64,000 bases of DNA from Phycisphaerae bacterium (GTDB lineage: Bacteria; Planctomycetota; Phycisphaerae; UBA1845; Fen-1342). The translations under genes and the position numbers were made by a program. Shown here one piece after another: positions 35,040 to 43,125 of the stretch; within the stretch, counting starts at the first letter, position 1, and each line of letters begins with the position of its first letter. The notes beneath the pieces were generated by a model. The model ran no database searches and had not been told where the DNA came from. It saw only the letters and a list, made by a program, of their open reading frames with translations. Location of the stretch: contig JAJVHV010000034.1 of NCBI GenBank assembly GCA_022072445.1, positions 21,891 to 85,890 of the forward strand. The letters run 5' to 3'.

Positions 35040-35590
35040 TGAGGGTGCGGCGAGTCGGGAAATCCGAACCCCCGACGCAAGTCGGGGGCCGTGCCCGCGA
35101 GCACGCCGCTGCGCCCTGGCGACGTTCCCCGTCGCGGTGCGACTGCCTTGCCTCCCACCCCTCACTCGCGTGAGGGGTTCGGATGGGTCGACGCCCGCCC
35201 GGCGACCAAATCCGATCCCCCGACGCAAGTCGGGAAATCCGAACCCCCGACGCAAGTCGGGGAATCCGAACCCCAGACGCAAGTCGGGGGCCGTGCCCGC
35301 GAGCACGCCGCTGCGCCCTGGCGACGTTCCCTGTCGCGGCGCGACTGCCTTGCCTCCCACCCCTCACTCGCGTGAGGGGTTCGGATGGGTCGACGCCCGC
35401 CCGGCGACCAAATCCGAACCCCCGACGCAAGTCGGGAAATCCGAACCACCCCCGACGCAAGTCGGGGGCCGTGCCCGCGAGCACGCCGCTGCGCCCTGGC
35501 GACGTTCCTCGTCGCGGCGCGACTGCCTTGCCTCCCACCCCTCACTCGCGTGAGGGGTTCGGATGGGTCGACGCCCGCCCGGCGGCGGCT
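35040..35590. repeat. Tandem array of about 180-200 bp units with a conserved hairpin
   Basis: Three long units repeat the block GTGCCCGCGAGCACGCCGCT (35091, 35293, 35471; spacing 202 and 178 bases). Each unit is followed by CCCCTCAC-TCGC-GTGAGGGG hairpins at 35158-35177, 35360-35379 and 35538-35557, and by GACGCAAGTCGG mini-repeats in variable number (the cause of the different unit length). The open frames through it are in several frames on both strands and are not credible genes. The 752 bases from rsfS to the next gene hold nothing else except a possible promoter near the right end. Confidence 0.9.
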
Positions 35591-35738
35591 CTCCATCTCC
35601 AGCGGCTCTCCAGCGGCTGCGCTCCGCATCTGCGTGCGGCCGGGGCGATGTTTGCCCGACGGGTCGCTGCGTGGGTACACTTCAAGCGTGGTGGGAACGT
35701 GAGAACGTGAAAACCCGATGAAGTGAGAAGGACGTGCA

Positions 35739-37142
35739 ATGACTCGACTGCGGTTGGGACTTGCGATCGATCGACGGGGGCTTCGCGCCGCATCGGCGAC
35801 AAGGCCGTGGCGCGGGCGTGGGGCGCTGTGTCTGCGCTGGTGCGGGCGCCGGGCGATCTGTGTGCTGATGTGGGCGGCGCTCGGGCTGCACCTGGCGATC
35901 TGCCCGCCGGCGCTGGCTCAGAAGTCGGGTCCGCATCGCATCACGAAGGTCGACAACACGCGCGTGGAGGGCGAGCTGCGCGAGGTGGCGGGAGGTTATG
36001 AGATCACGACGCGCCAGGGCGTGGTGGTGACGATCAAGTCGAAGGACGTGCGGAAGATCGAGAAACTGGACGCATCCGCGGGCGGGGCCGGCAAGCCGGC
36101 CCCGGTCGATGCGGCGCAGATCAGCGACGAGGAGATTGAAGAGCTGATCGGCGAGGACGGCATCAGCGACGAGGAGGCGGATGACAGCGAGATCAACAGC
36201 CTGGCGCCGCTGCCGCTCAATGCGGAGAACGTGGACGGCATGAAGAAGCTGGCCGGCGAGAAGGCCGCCGTGCTGGAAACGCCGCACGTCGTGCTGGTGT
36301 ACACCTCGACGAAGGAAACGGCCCGGCGGCTGGCGACGCGTCTGGAGAGCGTGTATTCGTGGACGCACAAGTTCATGGAAATGTGCGGGATTCCCAATGT
36401 TCGCCCGGAGCACAAGATCGAGATTTTCTTCTTTGCCACGCATGACGAGTACATGGCGTTCGGCAACAGCGTGGGGGGCATTCCGCCCTGGGCGTCGGGG
36501 TTCTATCTGCCCTCGCTGAACCGCTCGGCGTTCTACGACCTGGCGGACGAGCCGGGGATGCGGCAGCGGCGCGAGGCGGTGAACCAGCCGGGAGTGAGCT
36601 ACCGCATCAAGCAGCGCTACAACGGCCGGTTGAAGCGCTACAGCGACTATCTCAACCGCACGGTCATCCAGCACGAGGCGGCGCACCACATGCAGTTCAA
36701 CACGGGCGTGCTCGACCGGCGGGGAGATTTTCCGCGCTGGCTGAGCGAGGGGCTGGCGCAGATGTTCGAGATGCCGCCGGGGAAGAAAGGCGGCAGCCTG
36801 GGCGTGACGAATCACTATCGGCTGGTGCAGTTCAACATGATGTTCCGGGGCGGGACGGCGAAGGTCATTCCGACGCGGCAGTTCATCGTGCAGGATCAGG
36901 AGGGCTGGCCGGACGCCTACCCGCAGGCCTGGGCGCTGACGCACTACCTGTGGAAGAAGCATCGGGACAAGTTCGCGGACTACATGCGGAAGGTGGCGGC
37001 GCGGGGCGAGAGGAAGCAGACGCCGGCGGACCGGCTGATCGAGTTTGAGTCGATCTTCGGCAAGCTGGACGAGAAGTGGGATCAGGCGTTCGTCAAGTTC
37101 ATCTTCGACATTCCGCCCAGCCGCGAGGCGCTGGACTTCTGA
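35739..37142 (+). CDS. Secreted DUF1570-type zinc metalloprotease
   Basis: The 467-residue protein has an export segment (about 38-60, ending PPALA), a small beta-rich part (HRITKVDNTRVEGELREVAGGYEITTRQG), an acidic spacer, and a gluzincin-like peptidase domain. The zinc site is TVIQHEAAHHMQFN (HExxH) with a downstream Glu in WLSEGLAQMFEMP. Further typical pieces are FFFATHDEYMAF and YPQAWALTHYLWKKH. DUF1570 proteins are common in planctomycetes. Substrate unknown. AAGGA precedes the ATG. The iscX gene begins 11 bases after its stop. Confidence 0.85.
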   Translation: MTRLRLGLAIDRRGLRAASATRPWRGRGALCLRWCGRRAICVLMWAALGLHLAICPPALAQKSGPHRITKVDNTRVEGELREVAGGYEITTRQGVVVTIKSKDVRKIEKLDASAGGAGKPAPVDAAQISDEEIEELIGEDGISDEEADDSEINSLAPLPLNAENVDGMKKLAGEKAAVLETPHVVLVYTSTKETARRLATRLESVYSWTHKFMEMCGIPNVRPEHKIEIFFFATHDEYMAFGNSVGGIPPWASGFYLPSLNRSAFYDLADEPGMRQRREAVNQPGVSYRIKQRYNGRLKRYSDYLNRTVIQHEAAHHMQFNTGVLDRRGDFPRWLSEGLAQMFEMPPGKKGGSLGVTNHYRLVQFNMMFRGGTAKVIPTRQFIVQDQEGWPDAYPQAWALTHYLWKKHRDKFADYMRKVAARGERKQTPADRLIEFESIFGKLDEKWDQAFVKFIFDIPPSREALDF

Positions 37143-37152
37143 GGGGCGCCGG

Positions 37153-37377
37153 ATGGCCGCGAAGCTACGCTGGACCGACAGCGAGGACATCGCGATTCTT
37201 CTGCATGAGCGGTTTCCGGAGCTTGATCCGCTGTCCGTCCGGTTCACAGACCTGCATCAATGGGTCTGCGAGCTGCCGGATTTCGGCGACGACCCGAAAG
37301 CCAGCAACGAAGCGAAGCTCGAAGCGATTCAGATGGCGTGGTGGGAGGAGTACAAGGACGCGCACGAGGAGGGGTAG
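37153..37377 (+). CDS. iscX: Iron-sulfur assembly accessory protein IscX
   Basis: The ATG at 37153 gives 74 residues that match IscX (YfhJ) throughout: LRWTDSEDIAILLHERFPELDPLSVRFTDLHQWVCELPDF, DDPKASNEAKLEAIQMAWWEEY. IscX binds IscS and iron and tunes Fe-S cluster assembly. It normally ends an isc operon (iscS-iscU-hscBA-fdx-iscX); none of those genes is here. It probably shares a transcript with the peptidase gene 11 bases upstream. The longer frame from 37045 overlaps that gene and is rejected. Confidence 0.92.
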   Translation: MAAKLRWTDSEDIAILLHERFPELDPLSVRFTDLHQWVCELPDFGDDPKASNEAKLEAIQMAWWEEYKDAHEEG

Positions 37378-37548
37378 CGACGCGGCGCGCGAGGACGCGT
37401 CGCGCGCGACGAAGACGGGAGCGCAGTTTGGGCTTGGTTGGAAGCGCGTGTGGGGGATGGAACGGGGACAGTTTCCGAGAGCCGGCACGAAACGTGCGGT
37501 ACAATGGGGCCGTCTCGGCCTCGCACCCACACCGCCAAGGAGATGAAC

Positions 37549-38421
37549 ATGAAAACATCGATCGCCGCGCAGAAGTCGATCGCCGCGCTGAAATCACTTG
37601 CCGCGTTCATCAGCTTCGTGCTCACGCCGTTGCTTGCCAGCGCCCAGAACTATTCCTGGACAAACGTCCGGATTGTGCCCGACGATCTCATTCAAACCGA
37701 AGACGCCTGGAGCGCGGTGCGGATTGAAGACCCGCAGTTCACGTCATATCGCATCGCCGCCGACGACTTCACGCTGACCGAGACCACGCAGATCACCACC
37801 ATCGGCTTCTGGGGGGTCGAGGTGGGCACGCCGCCGATTTTCTCGGGCGACTGGTACATCTATGAGAATGCGGGCGGCTCGCCGGGGAGCCTGATTGCGG
37901 CGGGGCCGGACGAGCCGATGGCCCACGCGCTGACGGGGTGGACGAGTCCGACGTTCGGCGACATCTACTCGAACGTGATGCATCCGAGCGGGCTGGTGCT
38001 GCCGGCGGGCAATTACTTTCTGGCGTTCCGCACGTATCAGGGCTACATCCCGATCGGCAAGCACACGAACGCGGCCTTCACGACGCGCTGGGCGAACGGG
38101 GCGGCGACGGCGCACTGGAGTTTCGACGTGCTGCCCGACGGCAGCGTCACGGGAGCATGGGTGCCGATGTCGGTCTTCAATCTGGTCGCCGAGCAGGAGT
38201 GGGCGTTCTGGCTCGAGGGCCAGACGGTCTCCAACTGTGTTCCGTGCGATACGAACTGCGACGGCAGCGTCAACGGATTCGACATTGACCCGCTCGTCGA
38301 TCTGCTGACGGGCGGCGGAACGCCGTGCTCGCCATGCGCGGGGGACGTGAACGGCGATGGGAGCATCAACGGGTTTGACGTCGATGGGTTTGTGGCGGCA
38401 CTGAGCGGGGGCGGATGCTGA
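37549..38421 (+). CDS. Secreted protein with dockerin-like C-terminus
   Basis: AAGGAG six bases ahead fixes the ATG at 37549 over one two codons upstream. The 290 residues comprise a signal peptide (FISFVLTPLLASAQ), a beta-rich region of about 200 residues (SYRIAADDFTLTETTQITTIGFWGVEV, DWYIYENAGGSPGSLIAAG) of no named family, and a C-terminal pair of calcium loops (CVPCDTNCDGSVNGFDI, CAGDVNGDGSINGFDV). The beta region resembles proteins that describe packaged or attached extracellular matter in planctomycetes, but I cannot assign function. Bases 37378-37548 before it hold no gene. Confidence 0.8.
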   Translation: MKTSIAAQKSIAALKSLAAFISFVLTPLLASAQNYSWTNVRIVPDDLIQTEDAWSAVRIEDPQFTSYRIAADDFTLTETTQITTIGFWGVEVGTPPIFSGDWYIYENAGGSPGSLIAAGPDEPMAHALTGWTSPTFGDIYSNVMHPSGLVLPAGNYFLAFRTYQGYIPIGKHTNAAFTTRWANGAATAHWSFDVLPDGSVTGAWVPMSVFNLVAEQEWAFWLEGQTVSNCVPCDTNCDGSVNGFDIDPLVDLLTGGGTPCSPCAGDVNGDGSINGFDVDGFVAALSGGGC

Positions 38422-38444
38422 GCGGCGGGTGGCGTGTTGAGCGA

Positions 38445-38507
38445 CCCGTGGCATGCTCTCGCCGTCAGGCGCGAGCATGACTTCGGCTCGCTCATAGATG
38501 CCACGGG
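38445..38507. repeat. Nested palindromic element
   Basis: CCCGTGGCAT (38445-38454) pairs with ATGCCACGGG (38498-38507), and inside them CATGCTCTCGCC (38452-38463) pairs with GGCGCGAGCATG (38468-38479) at 11 of 12 positions. It lies between the 3' ends of two convergent genes and could serve as a two-way terminator. Confidence 0.65.
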
Positions 38508-38550
38508 GCAAGCGCCCGCCACCGCGCGAGAGCACGGCACGCTGGCCGGT

Positions 38551-39054
38551 CTACGGCATGACGGTGACGCAGTCCACTTCGAGCAGCGCGCCGGGGACGA
38601 CCAGCTCCTTGACGACGATGCTCGAGCGGGCGGGCGGGTCCTTGGGGAAATACTCGACGTAGAGCTTGTTGAACGTCGCGAAGTCGGAGGCGGCGGCGAT
38701 GTAGACCGTGCACTTGAGCACCAGGTCCAGGCGCGATCCCGCGGCTTCGACCGAGGCTTTGAGGTTGTCGAGCGTTTGCCGGCACTGCGGCTCGAACTCG
38801 GGCGCGACGAGATCGCGGGTGCCGGGTTTCTGCCCGACGACGCCGGCGACAAAGACGAGCTTGCCATAGCGTACGGCGCGGGAAAAGGTCGGGTAGGGAC
38901 TGCCGGGGACGATGGAGCGGACGGGTTCCTCGCCGGGCAGCGGTTCGCTGGCTGAGGCCAGCGGTGCGGCACGGGCGGCTCGGGCCGGGACGCCGCCGAG
39001 GAGCGCGGTGATTCCGAGCTGAGTGCAGAACGAACGGCGCGAGTCGGCGGACAT
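38551..39054 (-). CDS. RidA/YjgF-family protein with Tat-like signal
   Basis: Residues about 45-167 are a RidA domain: FSRAVRYGKLVFVAGVVGQKPG, QCRQTLDNLKASVEAAGSRLDLVLKCTVYIAA, FATFNKLYVEYFPKDPPARSSIVVKELVVPGALLEVDCVTV. The Arg in PPARSSI corresponds to the residue that binds the carboxylate of the imine substrate. The first 30 residues carry a twin-arginine signal (SRRSFCTQLGITALLGG) followed by Ala-rich cleavage region, so the protein is probably exported folded. RidA is usually cytoplasmic and deaminates reactive enamines. AGGAG lies ahead of the ATG. Confidence 0.87.
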   Translation of the reverse strand: MSADSRRSFCTQLGITALLGGVPARAARAAPLASASEPLPGEEPVRSIVPGSPYPTFSRAVRYGKLVFVAGVVGQKPGTRDLVAPEFEPQCRQTLDNLKASVEAAGSRLDLVLKCTVYIAAASDFATFNKLYVEYFPKDPPARSSIVVKELVVPGALLEVDCVTVMP

Positions 39055-39147
39055 GGTTGAGTTCTCCTGGGCGTTGCGTTCGGGGAATTCGGGCGGAGCG
39101 GGGGTGCGGCGGCGCGGCGCTGCGAGCGCCGTAGCGTCGCCGGCGGT

Positions 39148-39600
39148 TCAGTTGCGCGGCTCGTCGCGGAGCTTGAGCATCCAGACCTCGTTGCCCGAGG
39201 GGCTGTAGTAGACCTTGGTCATGTAAGAGTGAATCAGCATGATTCCGCGGCCGTTGGGGCGTTCGATGTTCTCGGCGGCGGTGGGGTCAGGGACGGTGTC
39301 GGGGTGAAAGCCGCAGCCCTCGTCGCGCACCATGATGATGACGCGCTGCGGGGCGATGTGATAGCGGACGGTGATCCGCTTGGTCGGATCGCACTTGTTG
39401 CCGTGCTTGACGGCGTTGGTCATGGCCTCTTCGAGCGCCAACTTGACGGCGAAGACGGTGTCCTCGCTGTAGCCGTGGCGGTTGAGCTCGGCCAGGATGG
39501 TGTCTTCCGGCAGCTTGGCGGAGCGGAGGTCGTTGCGGACGACCATCTCGCACAGGCCGTTCAGATCGAGGTCGAAGCCGTCCGGAATCTGACTGGACAT
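39148..39600 (-). CDS. Anti-sigma regulatory factor, serine kinase (RsbW/SpoIIAB type)
   Basis: The 150-residue protein is a GHKL ATPase of the HATPase_c_2 type: FAVKLALEEAMTNAVKHGNKCDP (N box), IMVRDEGCGFHPDTVPDP (G1), NGRGIMLIHSYMTKVYYSPSGNEVWMLK (G2). Such kinases hold a sigma factor and phosphorylate a STAS antagonist. The gene starts 23 bases after the stop of the STAS gene, so the two form an operon and probably a partner-switching pair. No sigma factor gene is in the window. Confidence 0.9.
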   Translation of the reverse strand: MSSQIPDGFDLDLNGLCEMVVRNDLRSAKLPEDTILAELNRHGYSEDTVFAVKLALEEAMTNAVKHGNKCDPTKRITVRYHIAPQRVIIMVRDEGCGFHPDTVPDPTAAENIERPNGRGIMLIHSYMTKVYYSPSGNEVWMLKLRDEPRN

Positions 39601-39623
39601 TCTGTCGCCGCCGCGGAACGCGC

Positions 39624-39980
39624 CTAGAACCCGGCGAGCGCCTGCTCAGCGCTGTCGTGAATCTCGAAGACCTTGTTCAGCTTGGTGATCTTGAAGACTT
39701 CGAAAATCTGGCGGTTGATGTCGGAGAGTTTCAGCGAGCCCTTGCGCTCCTTGATCTTCTTGTTGAGCGTGATGAGCATGCCGAGGGCCGCGGAGGAAAG
39801 GTGATCGACGTTCTTGAAATTCAGCAGCAGCTTGATGCCGGCTTCGGTCTCCACCAGCCGGTCGAGCTCTTCGCCGATCTCCTGGATCGAGAGCTCCTCA
39901 AGGATTTTGCGATCGGCGAACTCGACCACCGACACGCCATCCGCCCGACGGACCTTCAGATGCGATGACGGCTGCTCCAT
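39624..39980 (-). CDS. STAS-domain anti-sigma factor antagonist
   Basis: From the ATG at 39978-39980 (AAGGA ahead) the product has 118 residues with a complete STAS fold: VVEFADRKILEELSIQEIGEELDRLVE, LLLNFKNVDHLSSAALGMLITLNKKIKERKG, LKLSDINRQIFEVFKITKLNKVFEI. The DHLSSAAL segment contains the serine that the partner kinase is expected to phosphorylate. It likely binds the kinase coded 23 bases downstream when unphosphorylated. The longer frame to 40229 has no family support. The 272 bases upstream are a divergent region shared with the first protease gene. Confidence 0.9.
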   Translation of the reverse strand: MEQPSSHLKVRRADGVSVVEFADRKILEELSIQEIGEELDRLVETEAGIKLLLNFKNVDHLSSAALGMLITLNKKIKERKGSLKLSDINRQIFEVFKITKLNKVFEIHDSAEQALAGF

Positions 39981-40252
39981 GAGGCATGATTCCTTAGAGG
40001 CGCACTCTCTCGGTGCCGGTGTAGTTTGCGCTACCGGACGCGTGACATCGTTAACGCGCGCGATTGTCGGCCGTTGCGCCAAACGTGTCAAGTCAGCTTG
40101 TCGCACCGGCGTCTCTCCATGGCAGGCCGCGGCCGGTCCGCGCCGCGCTTGTATTGAAATCGGCGATTGGATAACGTTGGGTGAGGAACGTCCGGATGCG
40201 GCGGGCCGGCCGGCACGCGGACGCGGCACACCACTGTTATCAGGAGCATGAC

Positions 40253-41494
40253 ATGCACCGCAACGGACGAACGGCGCTCGTCGCCGCGCTCATCTCGCAG
40301 GTTTCTTTCGGACTGGCGCAATCGACCCTGGAGTCTCCGGTCGGCGAATGGGTCCCCTACGATCTCGATACCGGGACGCTCGTGAACACCGACACGCAGC
40401 CCCGGCTGCTCTTCGCCAGCGATGTCATGCTGGAAGGGTCGGCGTGGATCCGCCTGTATTTCTCGGACGTCACGCTCGGACCCGGCAGCTTCCTGCGGGC
40501 AACCTCGCTGCTGGACGGCTCGTCGCAGGAGCTGGACGCCGACGGCGTGGCGATGTGGAGCGATTCGACGGCGTACTTCAACGGCGCATGCGTGCGGCTG
40601 GAGGTGGTGGCCGGTCCGGAAACGAGCAACCGGCTACTGATCACACAGGTCGCGGCGGAAGCGGCGCGTGGCGAAGTCGCCGATCCGTGCGGGATCTGCG
40701 GCGCCGACGACCGTGTCGCCGCGAATCAGGACTGGGCGGGACGTCTGCTGCCGATCGGCTGCACCGGGTCGATCTACACGCCCGATAGCTGCATCGTCAC
40801 GGCGGGGCATTGCAGCACCTCGGGGCTGGTGCTGCAATTCCGCGTGCCGGCGTCGCTGAGCAACTGCAACACGGTCAACCCGCCGGTGGAAGATCAGTTC
40901 CCGATCGTGGCGCGGCAGGGTGTGAATGGCGGCGTGGGGAACGACTGGGCGGTGATGACGACCGGGACCAATAACCTGGGGCAGAAGGCGTTCCAGCGGT
41001 ATGGTCAGTTACGTCCGATCACGAACATTCCGGCGAGCGTGGGCAACACGGCGACGGTGACGGGCTTCGGCGTCGACAGCGAGTGCACGAAGTCGCAAAC
41101 GCAGCAGACCAACAGCGGTCCGATCACGCTGCGGTCGGCTTCGCACTACGAGTACACGATCGACGTGCGGGGCGGCAACTCGGGCTCGGCGCTGATCTTC
41201 AACAATCAGATCGTCGGCATCGTGACGCACTGCTCGACGAATTGTCCCAACTACGCAACGCGCGCCGACCTGGCGGCGTTCGTCGCCGGCCGGGCAAACA
41301 CCTGTCCGACGCCGTGCAACCCGTGCGACGTGAACTGCGACGGCGAAGTGAACGGGTTTGACATTGGGCCGATGGTGACGCTGCTCGACAGCGGCGGGAC
41401 GCGCTGCTCGACGTGCGCCGGCGACGCGAACGGGGACGGGTTCGTGAACGGTTTCGACGTTGACGACTTCGTCGCGTGCCTGACGGGCGGATGA
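40253..41494 (+). CDS. Secreted trypsin-like serine protease with dockerin-like C-terminus (copy 1)
   Basis: CAGGAG before the ATG at 40253 and a signal peptide (ALVAALISQVSFGLAQ) set the start. The 413-residue protein has an N-terminal beta domain (about 22-140) and a chymotrypsin-fold protease (about 145-345) with the triad His in IVTAGHCST, Asp in VGNDWAVM and Ser in VRGGNSGSALI. The C-terminal module is PCNPCDVNCDGEVNGFDI and CAGDANGDGFVNGFDV. It is followed 47 bases later by a paralogue with the same order. Both probably act in the periplasm or outside. Substrate unknown. Confidence 0.9.
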   Translation: MHRNGRTALVAALISQVSFGLAQSTLESPVGEWVPYDLDTGTLVNTDTQPRLLFASDVMLEGSAWIRLYFSDVTLGPGSFLRATSLLDGSSQELDADGVAMWSDSTAYFNGACVRLEVVAGPETSNRLLITQVAAEAARGEVADPCGICGADDRVAANQDWAGRLLPIGCTGSIYTPDSCIVTAGHCSTSGLVLQFRVPASLSNCNTVNPPVEDQFPIVARQGVNGGVGNDWAVMTTGTNNLGQKAFQRYGQLRPITNIPASVGNTATVTGFGVDSECTKSQTQQTNSGPITLRSASHYEYTIDVRGGNSGSALIFNNQIVGIVTHCSTNCPNYATRADLAAFVAGRANTCPTPCNPCDVNCDGEVNGFDIGPMVTLLDSGGTRCSTCAGDANGDGFVNGFDVDDFVACLTGG

Positions 41495-41541
41495 CGCGCG
41501 GGCGTTTGCGTCGGCGTGAGGCGCGAGGAAAGGAGCCATCG

Positions 41542-42801
41542 ATGAGCACGATGCGATCGCTAACCGGCCTGGCGGCCGGACTGCTGGCGCTTTCGACCGG
41601 AGCGCGGGCGACGGCGCAGGCGCAACTCGATGCGCCCGTCGGACAGTACGTGTCATGGGAGCTGGACAGCGGCGCGCTCGACAATGCGTCGGGCGAGCCG
41701 CTGCTGCTTTTCTCGACTCAGGTGCAGGTGGAGGAAGCGGCGTGGATGCGGCTCTATTTTGCCGAGGTGACGCTGCGCGGCGCCAGTTTCGTGCGCGTCA
41801 CGTCGCTGCTGGATGGGGCGACGCAGGAGCTTGACGCCGCCGCAATCGGGGCCTGGGGCAACACGACCGCGTATTTCAACGGCGCCGCCGTCACGCTCGA
41901 ACTGATCGCCGGGCCGCGTACCGCTGGCAACCGCGTCGCGCTCGATCGCGTCGCGGTCGAGTTTTCGCTCGCCGGTTCGATCGCCGAGGCCTGCGGCATC
42001 TGCGGCGGCGACGATCGCGTGTCGTCGAATGAGGACTGGTCGGGGCGCTTGATGCCGGTGGGCTGCACGGCGAGCGTCTACACGGTCGACAGTTGCATCG
42101 TGACGGCCGGGCACTGCTCGGGCGGCTCGAACCTGGTGATTCAGTTCCGCGTACCGCCGTCGAACGCGAACTGCACGCTGAACCAGCCGACGATCGAGGA
42201 GCAGTTTCCGATCACGGCGCAGCAGTTTCAGAGCGCGGGGGTGGGGAACGACTGGGGCGTGATGACGACCGGGGCGAACAACCTCGGCCAGACGGCGTTC
42301 GAGCGGTACGGCGTTTACCGGCGGGTGGCCTATACGCCGGGCGGCGTGGGCGAGACGGGGACGCTGTGGGGCTATGGGGTGGACGGCGAGTGCGTCAAGT
42401 CGCAGACGCAGCAGACCAGCAGCGGGCCGATCGTGTCGCGCGGAGCGTCGGCGTACAGCTTCTCGATCGACCTGCAAGGCGGGAACTCGGGCACGGGGTT
42501 GATTTTCGACAGCGAGATCATCGCGATCGTGACGCATTGCCAGGTGGGCTGTCCGAATTTCGGGACGCGCTCCGACCGACCGAATTTTGTGGCGGCGCGG
42601 GCAGCGGTTTGTCCGACGCAGTGCAACCCGTGCGACGTGAATTGCGACGGGACGGTGAACGGGTTCGACGTCGAGCCGTTTGTCGATCTGCTCAATTTTG
42701 TCGGCACGAAGTGCGACGCGTGTGCGGGCGACGTGAACGGCGACGGGTTCGTGAATGGGTTTGACATTGACGGCCTGGTGGCGTGTTTGACGGGCGGGTG
42801 A
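41542..42801 (+). CDS. Secreted trypsin-like serine protease with dockerin-like C-terminus (copy 2)
   Basis: The ATG at 41542 has AAGGAG about 7 bases before it. The 419-residue product matches copy 1 throughout: signal (LAAGLLALSTGARATAQ), N-terminal domain (PVGQYVSWELDSGALDN, WMRLYFAEVTLRG), protease with IVTAGHCSGG, VGNDWGVM and LQGGNSGTGLI, and the C-terminal calcium-loop pair PCNPCDVNCDGTVNGFDV. The copies have clearly diverged, so the duplication is not recent. The shared N-terminal domain has no name I recognise; it may be a chaperone-like propeptide. Confidence 0.9.
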   Translation: MSTMRSLTGLAAGLLALSTGARATAQAQLDAPVGQYVSWELDSGALDNASGEPLLLFSTQVQVEEAAWMRLYFAEVTLRGASFVRVTSLLDGATQELDAAAIGAWGNTTAYFNGAAVTLELIAGPRTAGNRVALDRVAVEFSLAGSIAEACGICGGDDRVSSNEDWSGRLMPVGCTASVYTVDSCIVTAGHCSGGSNLVIQFRVPPSNANCTLNQPTIEEQFPITAQQFQSAGVGNDWGVMTTGANNLGQTAFERYGVYRRVAYTPGGVGETGTLWGYGVDGECVKSQTQQTSSGPIVSRGASAYSFSIDLQGGNSGTGLIFDSEIIAIVTHCQVGCPNFGTRSDRPNFVAARAAVCPTQCNPCDVNCDGTVNGFDVEPFVDLLNFVGTKCDACAGDVNGDGFVNGFDIDGLVACLTGG

Positions 42802-42870
42802 GGGCGCGGGGCAAGTCGTGATCCGAGCGCGAGCGTGGGTCTTCAGCGCGAGTCGTGATCCGGGCTCGAG

Positions 42871-43072
42871 GCGGAGTGCAGCCGGGGCGGCTGCTCTTCA
42901 CAGGTTCACTCGCATGCTCACGCCTGGCGGCGAGAAGATGCCACCCGAGTTGGGGGCGGCGGGGGGCGCACAGTCGGCGTGAGGACACGCCGGCACGGAT
43001 GGGAGTGCAGCCGGGGGGCGGCTGCTCTACACGGTCTCACAGCCGGGGGCGGCTGTGCTACATGGCGGCTGC
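42871..43072. repeat. Cluster of dispersed GTGCAGCCG/CACAGCCG elements
   Basis: The 324 bases between the second protease and the hydratase gene contain two copies of GGAGTGCAGCCGGGG + CGGCTGCTC (42881, 43009), one GGCGTGAGGACACGCCGGCA block (about 42977) identical in order to the reversed copy at 6443-6493, and a CACAGCCGGGGGCGGCTGTG palindrome (about 43043). No gene is present. Confidence 0.8.
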
Positions 43073-43125
43073 GGATATGATCGGGCACGCCGAGCGTGTG
43101 GAGCGGTTTTCCGGAGATCAGCCCG

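Noticed and set aside
35381..35553. Several open frames through the tandem array
   Set aside because: They run on both strands in several frames, consist only of translated repeats and have no family match or ribosome site.
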